Shown here: positions 19,614-27,757 of the stretch, in pieces | Layout: every line of letters starts with the position of its first letter | Numbering within the stretch: the first letter of the stretch is position 1 | NCBI GenBank assembly: GCA_965372745.1 | Contig: CBDVDM010000001.1 | Coordinates: forward strand, 124,001-188,000 | Reading direction: 5' to 3' | From: VRUG01 sp965372745 | Lineage (GTDB): Bacteria; Planctomycetota; Phycisphaerae; Sedimentisphaerales; Anaerobacaceae | DNA: 64,000 bases | The notes under the pieces: model-generated | What the model saw: only the letters and a program-made list of their open reading frames with translations | The model's database searches: none | What the model was told of the DNA's origin: nothing | Translations under genes and position numbers: made by a program

Positions 19614-20876
19614 TTATTTGTAAAAAATCTCAAACCTTTCCCAGAAGTCCGGAAACGATTTTGCAACACACATCTCATTTTCGATTATCTGCCCACCACT
19701 AACAAGCCCAGCCACGGCAAAACTCATAGCTATTCTATGGTCGTTATGCGGGTCGATTTTCGCACCGTGACAGTTCGGATTGCCTTCTATAATCAACGAA
19801 TCCTCATCGCAGCTTGCTTCAACTCCCATCTTGTTTAGCTCACCGGCTATCACCGCCAGCCTGTCACATTCTTTGTGTCTCAGATGTCCGATATTGGTCA
19901 GACGGCTTGTCCCTTTGGCAAAACCAGCAGCTATGGCAGCCGGCGGTACAAGGTCGGGAATGTCACTCATATCACAGCTAATCGATTTAAGCTCTTTGCC
20001 CTCGACGCAAAAACCATCTTCGGTTTGACTAACCGAACAGCCCATCTTTTCCATCAGTTCGAGAAAAGCCCTGTCTCCTTGTTTTGTGTCAACAGCCAAT
20101 CCAGACACCGCTACTTTCACCTTGCAAATCCCAGCTGCTAAAAAAAAGAATGATGCACTGCTGAAATCTCCCTCGATATCAATTTCACAACCTGTATATT
20201 TTTGACCGGTTGGTATTTTTATTTCTTTATAGTTGTTATTTTCCGCATCGATTCCAAACCTGCTCATCATCTGCAGACTGATATCGAAGTATGGTTTTTC
20301 GGTCATATCGTCAACACATTTTAACGTCACCGGCTCGGCGGCGTACGGTGATGATATAACGATTGAACTGAAATACTGTGACGTTTTTGAGCCTTTAATT
20401 TCTGCCTGTCCTCCGGTGATACCGCCGCCGAAAATTTTGATTGGTGGAAATCCCTCATTTTCGAGGTATTCGATTTTACATCCCAATTGTCTCAGACCGT
20501 CGACTACTTCAAGGATTGGCCTTTCGGTAATCCTTTTTGCACCTGTTAGAATCACGGGTTTGTCGCAAAGGTTCGCAGCCGAGGCGAGAAAATTCATCCC
20601 GACACCGGATTCGCCCACATTCAGTTCATTTGAAACCGGCGAATACACTCCTGCCATGCCGTGCACTACAATTTCATCTTTTTTCGTCTCAATTTTTACG
20701 CCGAGCCTGCCCAGACACTCGATTACATTTAGCTGGTCCTCACCGAACAGGGGATTTCTGATTACGCTTTTTCCTTGAGCCAGTGAGCTTATAATCAAGG
20801 CTCGCAGGGTATGGGCCTTCGATGCGGGAGCCTGCACCTGCACATCTTTATTTTGGATTTTGCCTATAGATTTCAC
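19614..20876 (-). CDS. aroA: 3-phosphoshikimate 1-carboxyvinyltransferase (EPSP synthase), divergent form
   Basis: EPSP synthase transfers enolpyruvate from PEP to shikimate-3-phosphate. The length of 420 residues is normal. Recognisable motifs are TERPILEVVDGLRQLG, the GSKTSQYFSS substrate loop, GDFSSASFFFLAAG, MSDIPD, LRHKECDRL, NDHRIAMSFAVAGL and KSFPDFWE. Two substrate-contact motifs differ from the standard form. The N-terminal SKSxSNR is SKAHTLR (residues 19-25, Lys and Arg kept), and the PEP-loop GNAGTAMR is GESGVGMN (88-95). The start is GTG 20876 with no clear ribosome site. aroC follows at 47 bp. The paired drift of both enzymes is noteworthy. UDP-GlcNAc enolpyruvyl transferase is the nearest alternative family and is less likely given KECDR and DHRIAMS. 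Confidence 0.9.
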   Translation of the reverse strand: MKSIGKIQNKDVQVQAPASKAHTLRALIISSLAQGKSVIRNPLFGEDQLNVIECLGRLGVKIETKKDEIVVHGMAGVYSPVSNELNVGESGVGMNFLASAANLCDKPVILTGAKRITERPILEVVDGLRQLGCKIEYLENEGFPPIKIFGGGITGGQAEIKGSKTSQYFSSIVISSPYAAEPVTLKCVDDMTEKPYFDISLQMMSRFGIDAENNNYKEIKIPTGQKYTGCEIDIEGDFSSASFFFLAAGICKVKVAVSGLAVDTKQGDRAFLELMEKMGCSVSQTEDGFCVEGKELKSISCDMSDIPDLVPPAAIAAGFAKGTSRLTNIGHLRHKECDRLAVIAGELNKMGVEASCDEDSLIIEGNPNCHGAKIDPHNDHRIAMSFAVAGLVSGGQIIENEMCVAKSFPDFWERFEIFYK

Positions 20877-20971
20877 GAGATGACTTTTACCAGAAATGCA
20901 GGGAAATTAAAAGGAGTTTTTGAGTTTGTGGTTTGTATATCGTATTCTCTGATGTAGGGCGGATTTAATGG

Positions 20972-21568
20972 TTATGGCAGAAGCTCTGCGTTGGGAGCGG
21001 GTTCTATCAAAAGTTTTACTGTTGAGCCATTCGGGTCCCAGCCTTTGGGCGAAAGAAAATGGGCAGTGAAACCGATTATGGTAATATCGTTTGCATCGGT
21101 TTTTGTGATTGAGATAACACTATTATCGCGTTGCGGCTTTAAACCGAGAACCTCAGGGCGATAGGCATAAGAGTAAGGACTATTAATCAAAGCACCAACG
21201 ACGAGGGAGCCTCCTGCATCAGGGGAATCTGAGCCATTGACTGAAACCAATGTGAATTTAAGTGCAAAAGCATCATAGGTACTTATTTCAATCCCTGTTA
21301 GTGAACCTTCACCGCCTCTTTTGCAGGAGATATAATATATCGAGTGATTCGGTTTTTTAGTGTTCGGGAAATAGATATTGAACTCTACGCCTGGCCCTTC
21401 AATATCTGTTTTTTGTATAACCTCTGACGCAGAAGAGTAATTAAAATGATAGTCCAGCAGCATCAAATCGTCATCAGACAGGGTGAAACTTTCTGCAACT
21501 GCTAATGTACTGAATAATCCCAGCGCAAAAACAGCTACCACCTTGGATAAAAGAATTTTCTTTCCCAT
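20972..21568 (-). CDS. Exported protein of unknown function
   Basis: From ATG 21568 this encodes 198 residues, beginning with a signal peptide MGKKILLSKVVAVFALGLFSTLAVA. The mature part looks beta-rich with no motif I recognise (LSDDDLMLLDYHFNYSSASE; SIYYISCKRGGEGSLTGIEIS). It ends in PAPNAELLP with no membrane segment and no Arg cluster, so it is not a PEP-CTERM protein. AGGGGAGA precedes ATG 21568, favouring this start over one 19 codons upstream. It lies 108 bp downstream of the subtilase gene on the same strand and may be part of the same transcript. The region to aroA (20877-20971) holds nothing obvious. Confidence 0.7.
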   Translation of the reverse strand: MGKKILLSKVVAVFALGLFSTLAVAESFTLSDDDLMLLDYHFNYSSASEVIQKTDIEGPGVEFNIYFPNTKKPNHSIYYISCKRGGEGSLTGIEISTYDAFALKFTLVSVNGSDSPDAGGSLVVGALINSPYSYAYRPEVLGLKPQRDNSVISITKTDANDITIIGFTAHFLSPKGWDPNGSTVKLLIEPAPNAELLP

Positions 21569-21676
21569 TTTCTCCCCTTTTGAAAAACTATGGCAAACAA
21601 CCAGAACCACATAAAATCCTATCAAGGCTGGTGGATTTTGTCAAAAACTTTTTTTAAACATTTCGTGGTTTTTTGG

Positions 21677-23416
21677 TTATTCAGGCGTGTTTTGTTCTGT
21701 TGTGTACCAATCGGTTTGGGCGTCTATGTTGTCCATGAGAATCTCAAGGTCGTTAACATCAACCCTGCCGCTGTCGTCTATGTCACCGAGTACGTACTTT
21801 TGTGATTTTTGAAGGTCGGACAGAAGGTAATCGAACATGACTTTTATGTCAGTATCATTAACAATGCCGTCGGCGTTGAGGTCATACAACAGGATGTTAT
21901 TACTTACCTGTTTTTCTTCCGCATTCCAGGCCAGACCATATCTTTGTTCGACAACGGGTAAATTACTGTCGCTGAATCGAATGATAATTTCGTAATCAGT
22001 ATAGTTCGGGTCAGTTTTACAATAGATATGTTCGAGATTATCAACGATACTGTCGCTGTAATCGAGCAGGTAATTTTCATTTGGACTTTCGGTATCAATC
22101 GCCCAAAGTTCTAACCTCAGATTAGCATCTTTTTCAGGTTCAGCTTTGAAGGGATATTCGCGTTTGTAATGCCTGTTCCATGCGATAGTAGCTGTAATGA
22201 ATTTGTCTGCCGGTTCTGCAAGTTTAATTTGATAACTGTTTTGTGTATTGTCTTCACTAAGTATGTTATTGTCCCAGCCGATTATCGCAGTGTCACTGTC
22301 ATCAGTATTGAGTTTTGAAATTAAGTGTTTATAAGCACCGACGGCGTTTAGCATACCTGCGCCTTGGATAAAATCCAAAGGTGCTGTATGGTCATCATCT
22401 TTTGTTAATCTACCCTTATGCCAATATGGCAACTTGGTTGCTGAGTTTAGAACAATTGCTTTTATAACGCAGTTACCGCCGTCTCGCGAAACCGCATCAG
22501 CCAAATTAGGTTCGTTTTTTGCTTTTTGAACAAGCAGCCCGATTGTGCCGGCTACTACTGGTGTCGAAAAACTTGAGCCGTTATTGGTTGGTTTGTAGCT
22601 GTTCATATCATTGACATCAGCAACCAGGCAGTTACCGATTGTGACGATGTCGGGTTTACATCTTCCGTCGCCGGTCGGGCCGAAACTCGAATGTTCTGGA
22701 TATGCGAGAGAAAACTCCGAAAGTCTGGTTTCAAGGTCGTTAACATCGACCGAATCTATAACTCCGACTCCGATGACATTTGCCGATGCTGCCGGGTATA
22801 ACGGCGGGTCGAACGAATTTGAACCGTTACCAATTCCTGCGACTATTATCAGGCCGTAATGTTGTGCCAGTGCCTCGATACCTCTTGTCCACCAGTCCTC
22901 GGCGTCGCTGCCGATACTTAGGGTGATGATATCTGCTTGCGGCGGCACCAGCTCAAAAACATAATCAGTTAAGAAATGCCGGAATTCATAGATGTTGGCA
23001 TTTGCATTTGGAATTATACCATGATATTCGAAATCGCCTAATTGGGCATGCGCCGCATAGCTGTCCTGTCCGAACAGTATCGAGCATATAGCGGTCGAGT
23101 GCGGCGAAATACCTGCAGCAGTCTCATTAGAATCATAGAAATTGAATTTAGCAGCTTCGAGGCATCTGTGATTGACAGCGGGGCGATAGTCGTTTTGAGG
23201 CTCGCCGTCAAGATAGGTAAAACTTCGACAGATTACTGCGATATTGACATCCGAACCGGTCAGATTGGGGTCAATCTGTCTTACCGGGTAGATGCCTGCA
23301 TAGTCCATGCCCTGAGGTTCAAGCTGCTCATCGGCTGCGAATGCACCGGATGTTGTAACCAACATAGCTATACAGGTAATAAACCTGATTATCGATTCTT
23401 TTGTTTTTTGACGCAC
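21677..23416 (-). CDS. Exported subtilisin-like (S8) protease with C-terminal dockerin; catalytic Asp replaced
   Basis: From GTG 23416 (GGAG 7 nt upstream) the protein has 579 residues with a good signal peptide ending GAFA-A. A TTG at 23467 would add 17 residues. The subtilase domain shows the His motif PHSTAI (H106), LSIGS, the oxyanion Asn in GIGNGSN (N187), and the Ser motif GSSFSTP (S282). The first strand, normally AVIDTG, reads AVICRS, so the usual Asp is Cys63. The C-terminus carries a dockerin with two Ca loops (DLNADGIVNDTDI; DIDDSGRVDVNDL). It may be a weak or inactive protease, or it may use another acid. The dockerin suggests attachment to a cohesin-bearing surface protein not seen here. 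Confidence 0.88.
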   Translation of the reverse strand: MRQKTKESIIRFITCIAMLVTTSGAFAADEQLEPQGMDYAGIYPVRQIDPNLTGSDVNIAVICRSFTYLDGEPQNDYRPAVNHRCLEAAKFNFYDSNETAAGISPHSTAICSILFGQDSYAAHAQLGDFEYHGIIPNANANIYEFRHFLTDYVFELVPPQADIITLSIGSDAEDWWTRGIEALAQHYGLIIVAGIGNGSNSFDPPLYPAASANVIGVGVIDSVDVNDLETRLSEFSLAYPEHSSFGPTGDGRCKPDIVTIGNCLVADVNDMNSYKPTNNGSSFSTPVVAGTIGLLVQKAKNEPNLADAVSRDGGNCVIKAIVLNSATKLPYWHKGRLTKDDDHTAPLDFIQGAGMLNAVGAYKHLISKLNTDDSDTAIIGWDNNILSEDNTQNSYQIKLAEPADKFITATIAWNRHYKREYPFKAEPEKDANLRLELWAIDTESPNENYLLDYSDSIVDNLEHIYCKTDPNYTDYEIIIRFSDSNLPVVEQRYGLAWNAEEKQVSNNILLYDLNADGIVNDTDIKVMFDYLLSDLQKSQKYVLGDIDDSGRVDVNDLEILMDNIDAQTDWYTTEQNTPE

Positions 23417-23499
23417 CTCAGCGCTCCGAAAAAACGGCGTTGTTAATTTATAAAACAGCCCCGCCAAAACCTCATTTCAGGTTAAAAACAGACCTCATA

Positions 23500-23598
23500 C
23501 CAATTCACATTAATAATTACGCTTTAATACGCGGGTAACAACCTTTATACAAACAAGTTATAGTCCCTGAACGCGCATTTTATTACCCTAAAGGGTAT
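23500..23598. repeat. Dispersed ~100-bp element, long copy 1
   Basis: This copy begins CCAATTCACATTAATAATTA and ends TATTACCCTAAAGGGTAT. The same order of blocks recurs at 33133-33226: ATTAATAATTACGCTTTAAT, a GCG-rich joint, AACCTTTATACAAACAA, then ACGCGCATTTTATTACCC. The last block also recurs alone at 29210-29238. It is intergenic, in the divergent gap between the subtilase and PilZ genes. The end carries the small hairpin TACCC-TAAA-GGGTA. Confidence 0.85.
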
Positions 23599-23826
23599 TG
23601 GCTGTGAACTCCCTGCTCCTATAGACCTTGGAAGTATGATACCAGAAAACCTGTTATTTTTCAAGTAAATTCAGCCTCTGCGTATAGCCAAAACAGTTTT
23701 TCCCGTTCCGTTATCAATTATTGCCCGAACTGACGAATTAAGTGATTTTAACGTTTTCCTTATAGGACGTAGAGTGTTATTTATGCTCTTTTTATCGAAA
23801 AAGCAGGGCATGAGTGATTTTAACTC

Positions 23827-23853
23827 TTAACTGAATCAGCCTATTGCCGATAG
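23827..23853 (+). promoter_or_regulatory. Possible sigma28-type promoter for the PilZ gene
   Basis: TTAA (23827-23830), 15 bp, then GCCGATAG (23846-23853) resembles the flagellar sigma factor pattern TAAA-N15-GCCGATAA with one mismatch in each box. YcgR-type PilZ genes are controlled this way in some bacteria. The match could be chance; a sigma70-like TATATT also lies further downstream. Confidence 0.3.
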
Positions 23854-23921
23854 AGTTATTAGCCGACTTAGGGTTTGGCCGAAATTATATTATATGGGGT
23901 ATTGGCGTGAATGAGGTGATA

Positions 23922-24671
23922 ATGCTGCACGGGGTAAAGTCCCGTCAGGTTTTACAGACAATTATCGAAAAGCGAATACCAGCTACACTGTCGTATATGG
24001 CTGACGGAGGGTGGTCTGTTGCACGGGCATTGATTGTAGAGCTTGAAGAAAAGACCTTCGCCATTAGAATCACACCACGAAAAAAATCTCAGATGTCAAA
24101 CTTACAGATAGGCCGGAGTGTCGGAATCTCATTTAAGCTCGGTTACGGAAGGGAATATGACAAATTTGTTTTCGATACTATGATAACAGGGCTTTGCTCT
24201 GCCGATACGAATAATGCAATCGATTTTGTGCTGGAAATCCCCGAAGAGATTGAAATAGTTCCCCGCAGGAGCTATTATCGCGTCAAATCGCCGAAGAGAT
24301 TGCTTGTGCCGGTTTGTTTCTGGCATAGATACTGCACTACCCAGGACGGAGAGACCACAATCGCAGCTGGCCCAACATGGCATAGCAGACTAATCGATAT
24401 ATCAGCTGGCGGTATGCAGATGGCCTTGCCGGCGTTTCCCGAACATGACTTTAAAAAAGGTGATAATGTCGGTGTGAAGTTTACACCATTGGAATTTGAA
24501 ACACTGTTGCAGTTGAATGCACAGGTGCGAAATATCATTCCTACTGTTGATGGCAAAAATGTCTGTATAGGCCTGGAAATGCTCGGCCTCGAAGCAAGCC
24601 CGGAAGGCAGGCTCATACTCTCACGCCTGGTTGGTATCGTTGAACAATACGAGCAAATGAACCAGCACTGA
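23922..24671 (+). CDS. PilZ-domain c-di-GMP-binding protein, YcgR-like
   Basis: This cytoplasmic protein of 249 residues has a flagellar-brake-like N-terminal domain (about 1-115) and a C-terminal PilZ domain (about 118-240). The c-di-GMP-binding motifs are visible: RRSYYR near residue 115 (RxxxR) and DISAGG near 160 (D/NxSxxG). Such proteins bind c-di-GMP and modulate motility or export machinery. ATG 23922 is preceded by GAGGTG with ideal spacing. A longer TTG-initiated form from 23844 is possible but has no such site. It pairs logically with the GGDEF/HD-GYP cluster at 46.9-54.3 kb and the exopolysaccharide operon at 33.7 kb. Confidence 0.88.
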   Translation: MLHGVKSRQVLQTIIEKRIPATLSYMADGGWSVARALIVELEEKTFAIRITPRKKSQMSNLQIGRSVGISFKLGYGREYDKFVFDTMITGLCSADTNNAIDFVLEIPEEIEIVPRRSYYRVKSPKRLLVPVCFWHRYCTTQDGETTIAAGPTWHSRLIDISAGGMQMALPAFPEHDFKKGDNVGVKFTPLEFETLLQLNAQVRNIIPTVDGKNVCIGLEMLGLEASPEGRLILSRLVGIVEQYEQMNQH

Positions 24672-24706
24672 AAATAAAACCATTTTAAAAACTTCTTTCA
24701 TAATTC

Positions 24707-24735
24707 TTGCGTTAGTAAAAGCTAATTGCTATACT
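24707..24735 (+). promoter_or_regulatory. Promoter of the pyrR-pyrB-pyrC operon
   Basis: TTGCGT (24707-24712) and TATACT (24730-24735) are spaced by 17 bp, with transcription expected about 33 nt before ATG 24775. The leader is too short for a PyrR attenuator, so any PyrR control would have to act elsewhere. Confidence 0.6.
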
Positions 24736-24774
24736 CTCTCAAACGAAACCTGCATAAAGAGGTTTGCTGCGATT

Positions 24775-25302
24775 ATGAAGGTTATATTAAATTCTGACCA
24801 AATCAAACAAATCCTCGCGGATTTGGCCAGCCGTATTATTTCCGATACTCCCCCCGAACTTGATATTGCTGTTATAGGCATTCGCAGTAGAGGCGAAATT
24901 GTCGCTAACAGGCTCGCAGAGCTGCTTTCCGCTGAACTTAACAGGGAAATCCCATGCGGCACGCTCGACATCACACTTTACCGTGATGACCTGAACAATC
25001 CCCAGGGCTGTGCTCAGCCTCAGGTTCGCAGCACCGAAATCGATTTTGATATCGACGATAAAATCATCATTCTGGTGGATGATGTTTTATATACCGGCCG
25101 TTCCACAAGGGCAGCATTGGATGCCCTGATAGATTTGGGCAGGCCAATGGCCATTCGATTAGCTGTCCTTGTCGACCGTGCAGGCAGGGAATTTCCAATA
25201 CAGGCTGACTATACCGGATTTAATACCGATGTCGAACCTGGCAAATTAGTTCAGGTACGCCTTGTCGAATCGGACGGTAAAGATGAAGTCATTATCGAAT
25301 GA
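24775..25302 (+). CDS. pyrR: Bifunctional PyrR: pyr regulator / uracil phosphoribosyltransferase
   Basis: PyrR makes UMP from uracil and PRPP and in many bacteria attenuates pyr mRNA by RNA binding. The 175 residues match the family, with VIGIRSRGEIVANRLAELL near residue 34, the LYRDDL segment near 68 and the PRPP-binding motif ILVDDVLYTGRSTRAALDAL near 100. ATG 24775 is preceded by AGAGGT, rather far upstream. It heads the pyrR-pyrB-pyrC cluster, the normal context for PyrR. The short leader shows no PyrR-binding hairpin, so the enzymatic role or control at an internal site is more likely here. Confidence 0.95.
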   Translation: MKVILNSDQIKQILADLASRIISDTPPELDIAVIGIRSRGEIVANRLAELLSAELNREIPCGTLDITLYRDDLNNPQGCAQPQVRSTEIDFDIDDKIIILVDDVLYTGRSTRAALDALIDLGRPMAIRLAVLVDRAGREFPIQADYTGFNTDVEPGKLVQVRLVESDGKDEVIIE

Positions 25303-25346
25303 GGTGTAAAACTCAAGGCAAAAAACGTTGTAGCTTTGAATTTTGA

Positions 25347-25391
25347 GTCATAGTTTTTAGCCTTTAACTTTAAGTTTTAAGTTTTGAAAAA
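25347..25391. repeat. TTTTAAC/TTTTAAG heptamer-type repeat before pyrB
   Basis: The gap upstream of pyrB contains a 7-bp-periodic tract (TTTAACTTTAAGTTTTAAGT and neighbours) running to the start codon. Related tracts occur before pyrC (26358-26390), before the NYN gene (28686-28720) and at 45456-45480. Confidence 0.7.
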
Positions 25392-26357
25392 ATGGCGATT
25401 AGGAAGAAAACTAAACAATTCAATTGGACGCGCAAGCATCTGCTTGGCCTGCGCGATTTGACTGCCGAGGAAATCACTTATATTCTTGATACCGCCGAAG
25501 GTTTTGAGCAGATAAGTACCCGCTCGGTTAAAAAGGCTCCGGCACTTCGAGGCAAGGTTATCGTGACACTCTTTTTCGAGGACAGCACACGCACGCGTAA
25601 CAGCTTTGTATTGGCTGCAAGCAGATTAAGTGCCGACATCATCGAGTTTACCAAAAAGACAAGCTCAGTAAGTAAGGGCGAAACCCTTCTTGATACCGCT
25701 AAGAATCTCGAGGCTATGGGCATTGATATAGTTGTTATTCGACATAGTGCAGGCGGTGCTGCGGAATTTTTGAGCAGGAACATCAACGCCTGTGTAATAA
25801 ATGCCGGTGACGGCTTTTGTGAACACCCGACACAGGGGCTTTTGGATGTCTATACTATTCGAAAAATTAAAGGCTCACTTGAGGGATTGAAAATTGCAAT
25901 TGTCGGTGACATAGCGCACAGCCGAGTCGCGCGTAGTGACATGTGGGCAATGACAAAACTGGGAGCCGAAGTGACATTTGTCGGCCCACCGACCCTTATG
26001 CCTGCCGAAGTAAACAAATTACCGGTTAAGGTTTCATATTCACTCGATGAAGTCATCGAAAAGGTTGATGTTATAAATATGCTGCGAATCCAGTTCGAGC
26101 GTCTGGGCGGAAATCCGTTCCCGTCAGTGCGTGAATACTCCCATTATTTCGGCCTGACCGTCGATAGAATGAAAAAAGCAAAATCCGATATTCTTGTTAT
26201 GCATCCAGGCCCCATTAACAGAGGCCTCGAAATTGAAAGTGAAGTTGCAGACGGCAAGAACAGCGTAATTCTTAACCAGGTAACGAATGGATTGGCCGTT
26301 AGAATGGCCGTGCTGTTTTTGCTAAACCAGGCAGCAGCGCAAACAAAACAAACTTAA
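25392..26357 (+). CDS. pyrB: Aspartate carbamoyltransferase catalytic subunit
   Basis: PyrB condenses carbamoyl phosphate with aspartate to carbamoylaspartate, the second step of pyrimidine synthesis. The 321 residues are a normal length. It carries the carbamoyl-phosphate motif FFEDSTRTRNSF near residue 62, SSVSKGETLLDT, the HPTQGLLD motif near 141 and the C-terminal MHPGPINRGLEI. No regulatory PyrI is nearby. ATG 25392 directly follows the heptamer-type repeat and has no strong ribosome site. It sits 89 bp after pyrR and 35 bp before pyrC, in one operon. Confidence 0.97.
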   Translation: MAIRKKTKQFNWTRKHLLGLRDLTAEEITYILDTAEGFEQISTRSVKKAPALRGKVIVTLFFEDSTRTRNSFVLAASRLSADIIEFTKKTSSVSKGETLLDTAKNLEAMGIDIVVIRHSAGGAAEFLSRNINACVINAGDGFCEHPTQGLLDVYTIRKIKGSLEGLKIAIVGDIAHSRVARSDMWAMTKLGAEVTFVGPPTLMPAEVNKLPVKVSYSLDEVIEKVDVINMLRIQFERLGGNPFPSVREYSHYFGLTVDRMKKAKSDILVMHPGPINRGLEIESEVADGKNSVILNQVTNGLAVRMAVLFLLNQAAAQTKQT

Positions 26358-26390
26358 AAATTAAACTTTTGGTTTTAAGCTTTTAACTTT
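26358..26390. repeat. Heptamer-type repeat between pyrB and pyrC
   Basis: This 33-bp gap is made almost entirely of TTTTAAG/TTTTAAC-like words (GGTTTTAAGCTTTTAACTTT), matching the tract before pyrB. It includes the AAGCTT palindrome. Confidence 0.6.
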
Positions 26391-26392
26391 AT

Positions 26393-27667
26393 ATGTCTGA
26401 ATTGCTTATAAAAAATGGCCGTGTGATTGATCCTGCCAACAATATCGACAGGGTCTGTGACGTTCTTATTGTCGATGAGAATTTTGCTGAAATTGGCAAT
26501 ATCAAAAAACAGGTCGCTAAGACAATCGATGCCGCCGGCAAACTGGTCGTACCCGGACTGATTGATATACATGTTCATTTTCGCGAACCCGGCGACGAGG
26601 AGGAAGAGACAATCGCAAGCGGTTCTGCCGCTGCGGTGGCAGGGGGCTTTACCTCGGTTGTCTGTATGCCGAACACAAAACCTGTAATCGAAAATGAAAC
26701 CGATGTCGAGTATATCCATCGAAAGGGCAGGCAGGCTCGCAAAACCCACGTTTATACAATGGGTGCCATCACCAAAAACCGCGAAGGTATCGAGCTTGCC
26801 GAGATGGGCTTTATGACGCAGGCCGGTGCGGTCGGTTTTACCGATGATGGCGACGGTGTACAGAATCCGGCGGTAATGCTGCGGGCATTGAAATACGCTG
26901 CGATGTTCGATGTGGTAATAGCCCAGCATTGTCAGGATAACAGTTTTGTAAATGACGGTGTTATGAACGCCGGTTACAACTCGACGGTACTTGGTCTTCC
27001 CGGCATGGACAAATTGGCTGAAGAGGCAATGCTATGGCGTGACATTCAATTGGTAAAAAAGACAAATGTTCGCTACCATGCCCAGCATATCTCAACCGCT
27101 GGTTCAGCCGAGCTTATAGCCCGGGCTAAAAGTCTCTCCTTACCTGTTACCTGTGAAGTAACACCTCATCACCTGCTCTTAACCGAAGAATGTTGCTGCC
27201 ACTACGATACCAATTATAAAGTCAACCCGCCGCTTAGGACCCAAAGCGACATTGATGCCTTAAAGCAGGCTATTGCTGACGGCCTGGTTGATGCACTTGT
27301 AACCGACCATGCGCCGCATCTGCAGAGTGAAAAAGAGCTGGAATTTTTAACTGCTCCGTTTGGAATAGCATCTCTGGAATGTTCTTTAGGCTTATTCGTC
27401 AAGGCGTTAATCGAACCGGAGGTTTTGGATTGGCCTGAACTGATTGAACTTATGACGGTCAAACCCGCTCGCATAATCGGGATTGACAAAGGCACTTTAG
27501 CTACAGGCAAACAGGGTGATGTCACTATCATTGACCCGGATGCCGAATATACTGTCGATGTGAATAAATTCCGCTCGAAAAGCAGAAACTGTCCTTATCA
27601 AGGCTGGAAGTTGAGGGGCAGAGTCGAAAAAACCATCGTCGGCGGCGAAATAAGGTACGAAATTTGA
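26393..27667 (+). CDS. pyrC: Dihydroorotase
   Basis: Dihydroorotase cyclises carbamoylaspartate to dihydroorotate. It is a class I (amidohydrolase) enzyme of 424 residues with the metal motif DIHVHFREPG near residue 57, MPNTKPV near 98, further metal ligands in the AQHCQD and CEVTPHH segments, and the catalytic TDHAPH near 302. It is the third gene of the pyr operon. All active-site motifs look intact, so it is not the inactive PyrC' form that pairs with PyrB in some species. Confidence 0.97.
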   Translation: MSELLIKNGRVIDPANNIDRVCDVLIVDENFAEIGNIKKQVAKTIDAAGKLVVPGLIDIHVHFREPGDEEEETIASGSAAAVAGGFTSVVCMPNTKPVIENETDVEYIHRKGRQARKTHVYTMGAITKNREGIELAEMGFMTQAGAVGFTDDGDGVQNPAVMLRALKYAAMFDVVIAQHCQDNSFVNDGVMNAGYNSTVLGLPGMDKLAEEAMLWRDIQLVKKTNVRYHAQHISTAGSAELIARAKSLSLPVTCEVTPHHLLLTEECCCHYDTNYKVNPPLRTQSDIDALKQAIADGLVDALVTDHAPHLQSEKELEFLTAPFGIASLECSLGLFVKALIEPEVLDWPELIELMTVKPARIIGIDKGTLATGKQGDVTIIDPDAEYTVDVNKFRSKSRNCPYQGWKLRGRVEKTIVGGEIRYEI

Positions 27668-27757
27668 AATTCAAAGCGTTAAACCTTATACTATTGCAAC
27701 AGATGCTGATGTGTGATGAGTTTTGATTCTTTAGAGAAAGGCATAAAAGGTTTAGCG

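Noticed and set aside
20972..21568. PEP-CTERM tail on the small exported protein
   Set aside because: The C-terminus PAPNAELLP lacks the membrane helix and Arg cluster.
23581..23598. TACCC-TAAA-GGGTA as a classical terminator
   Set aside because: The stem is only 5 bp without a T-run and it is part of a larger dispersed element.
24736..24774. PyrR-binding attenuator in the pyr leader
   Set aside because: The leader is only about 33 nt and shows no anti-antiterminator hairpin.
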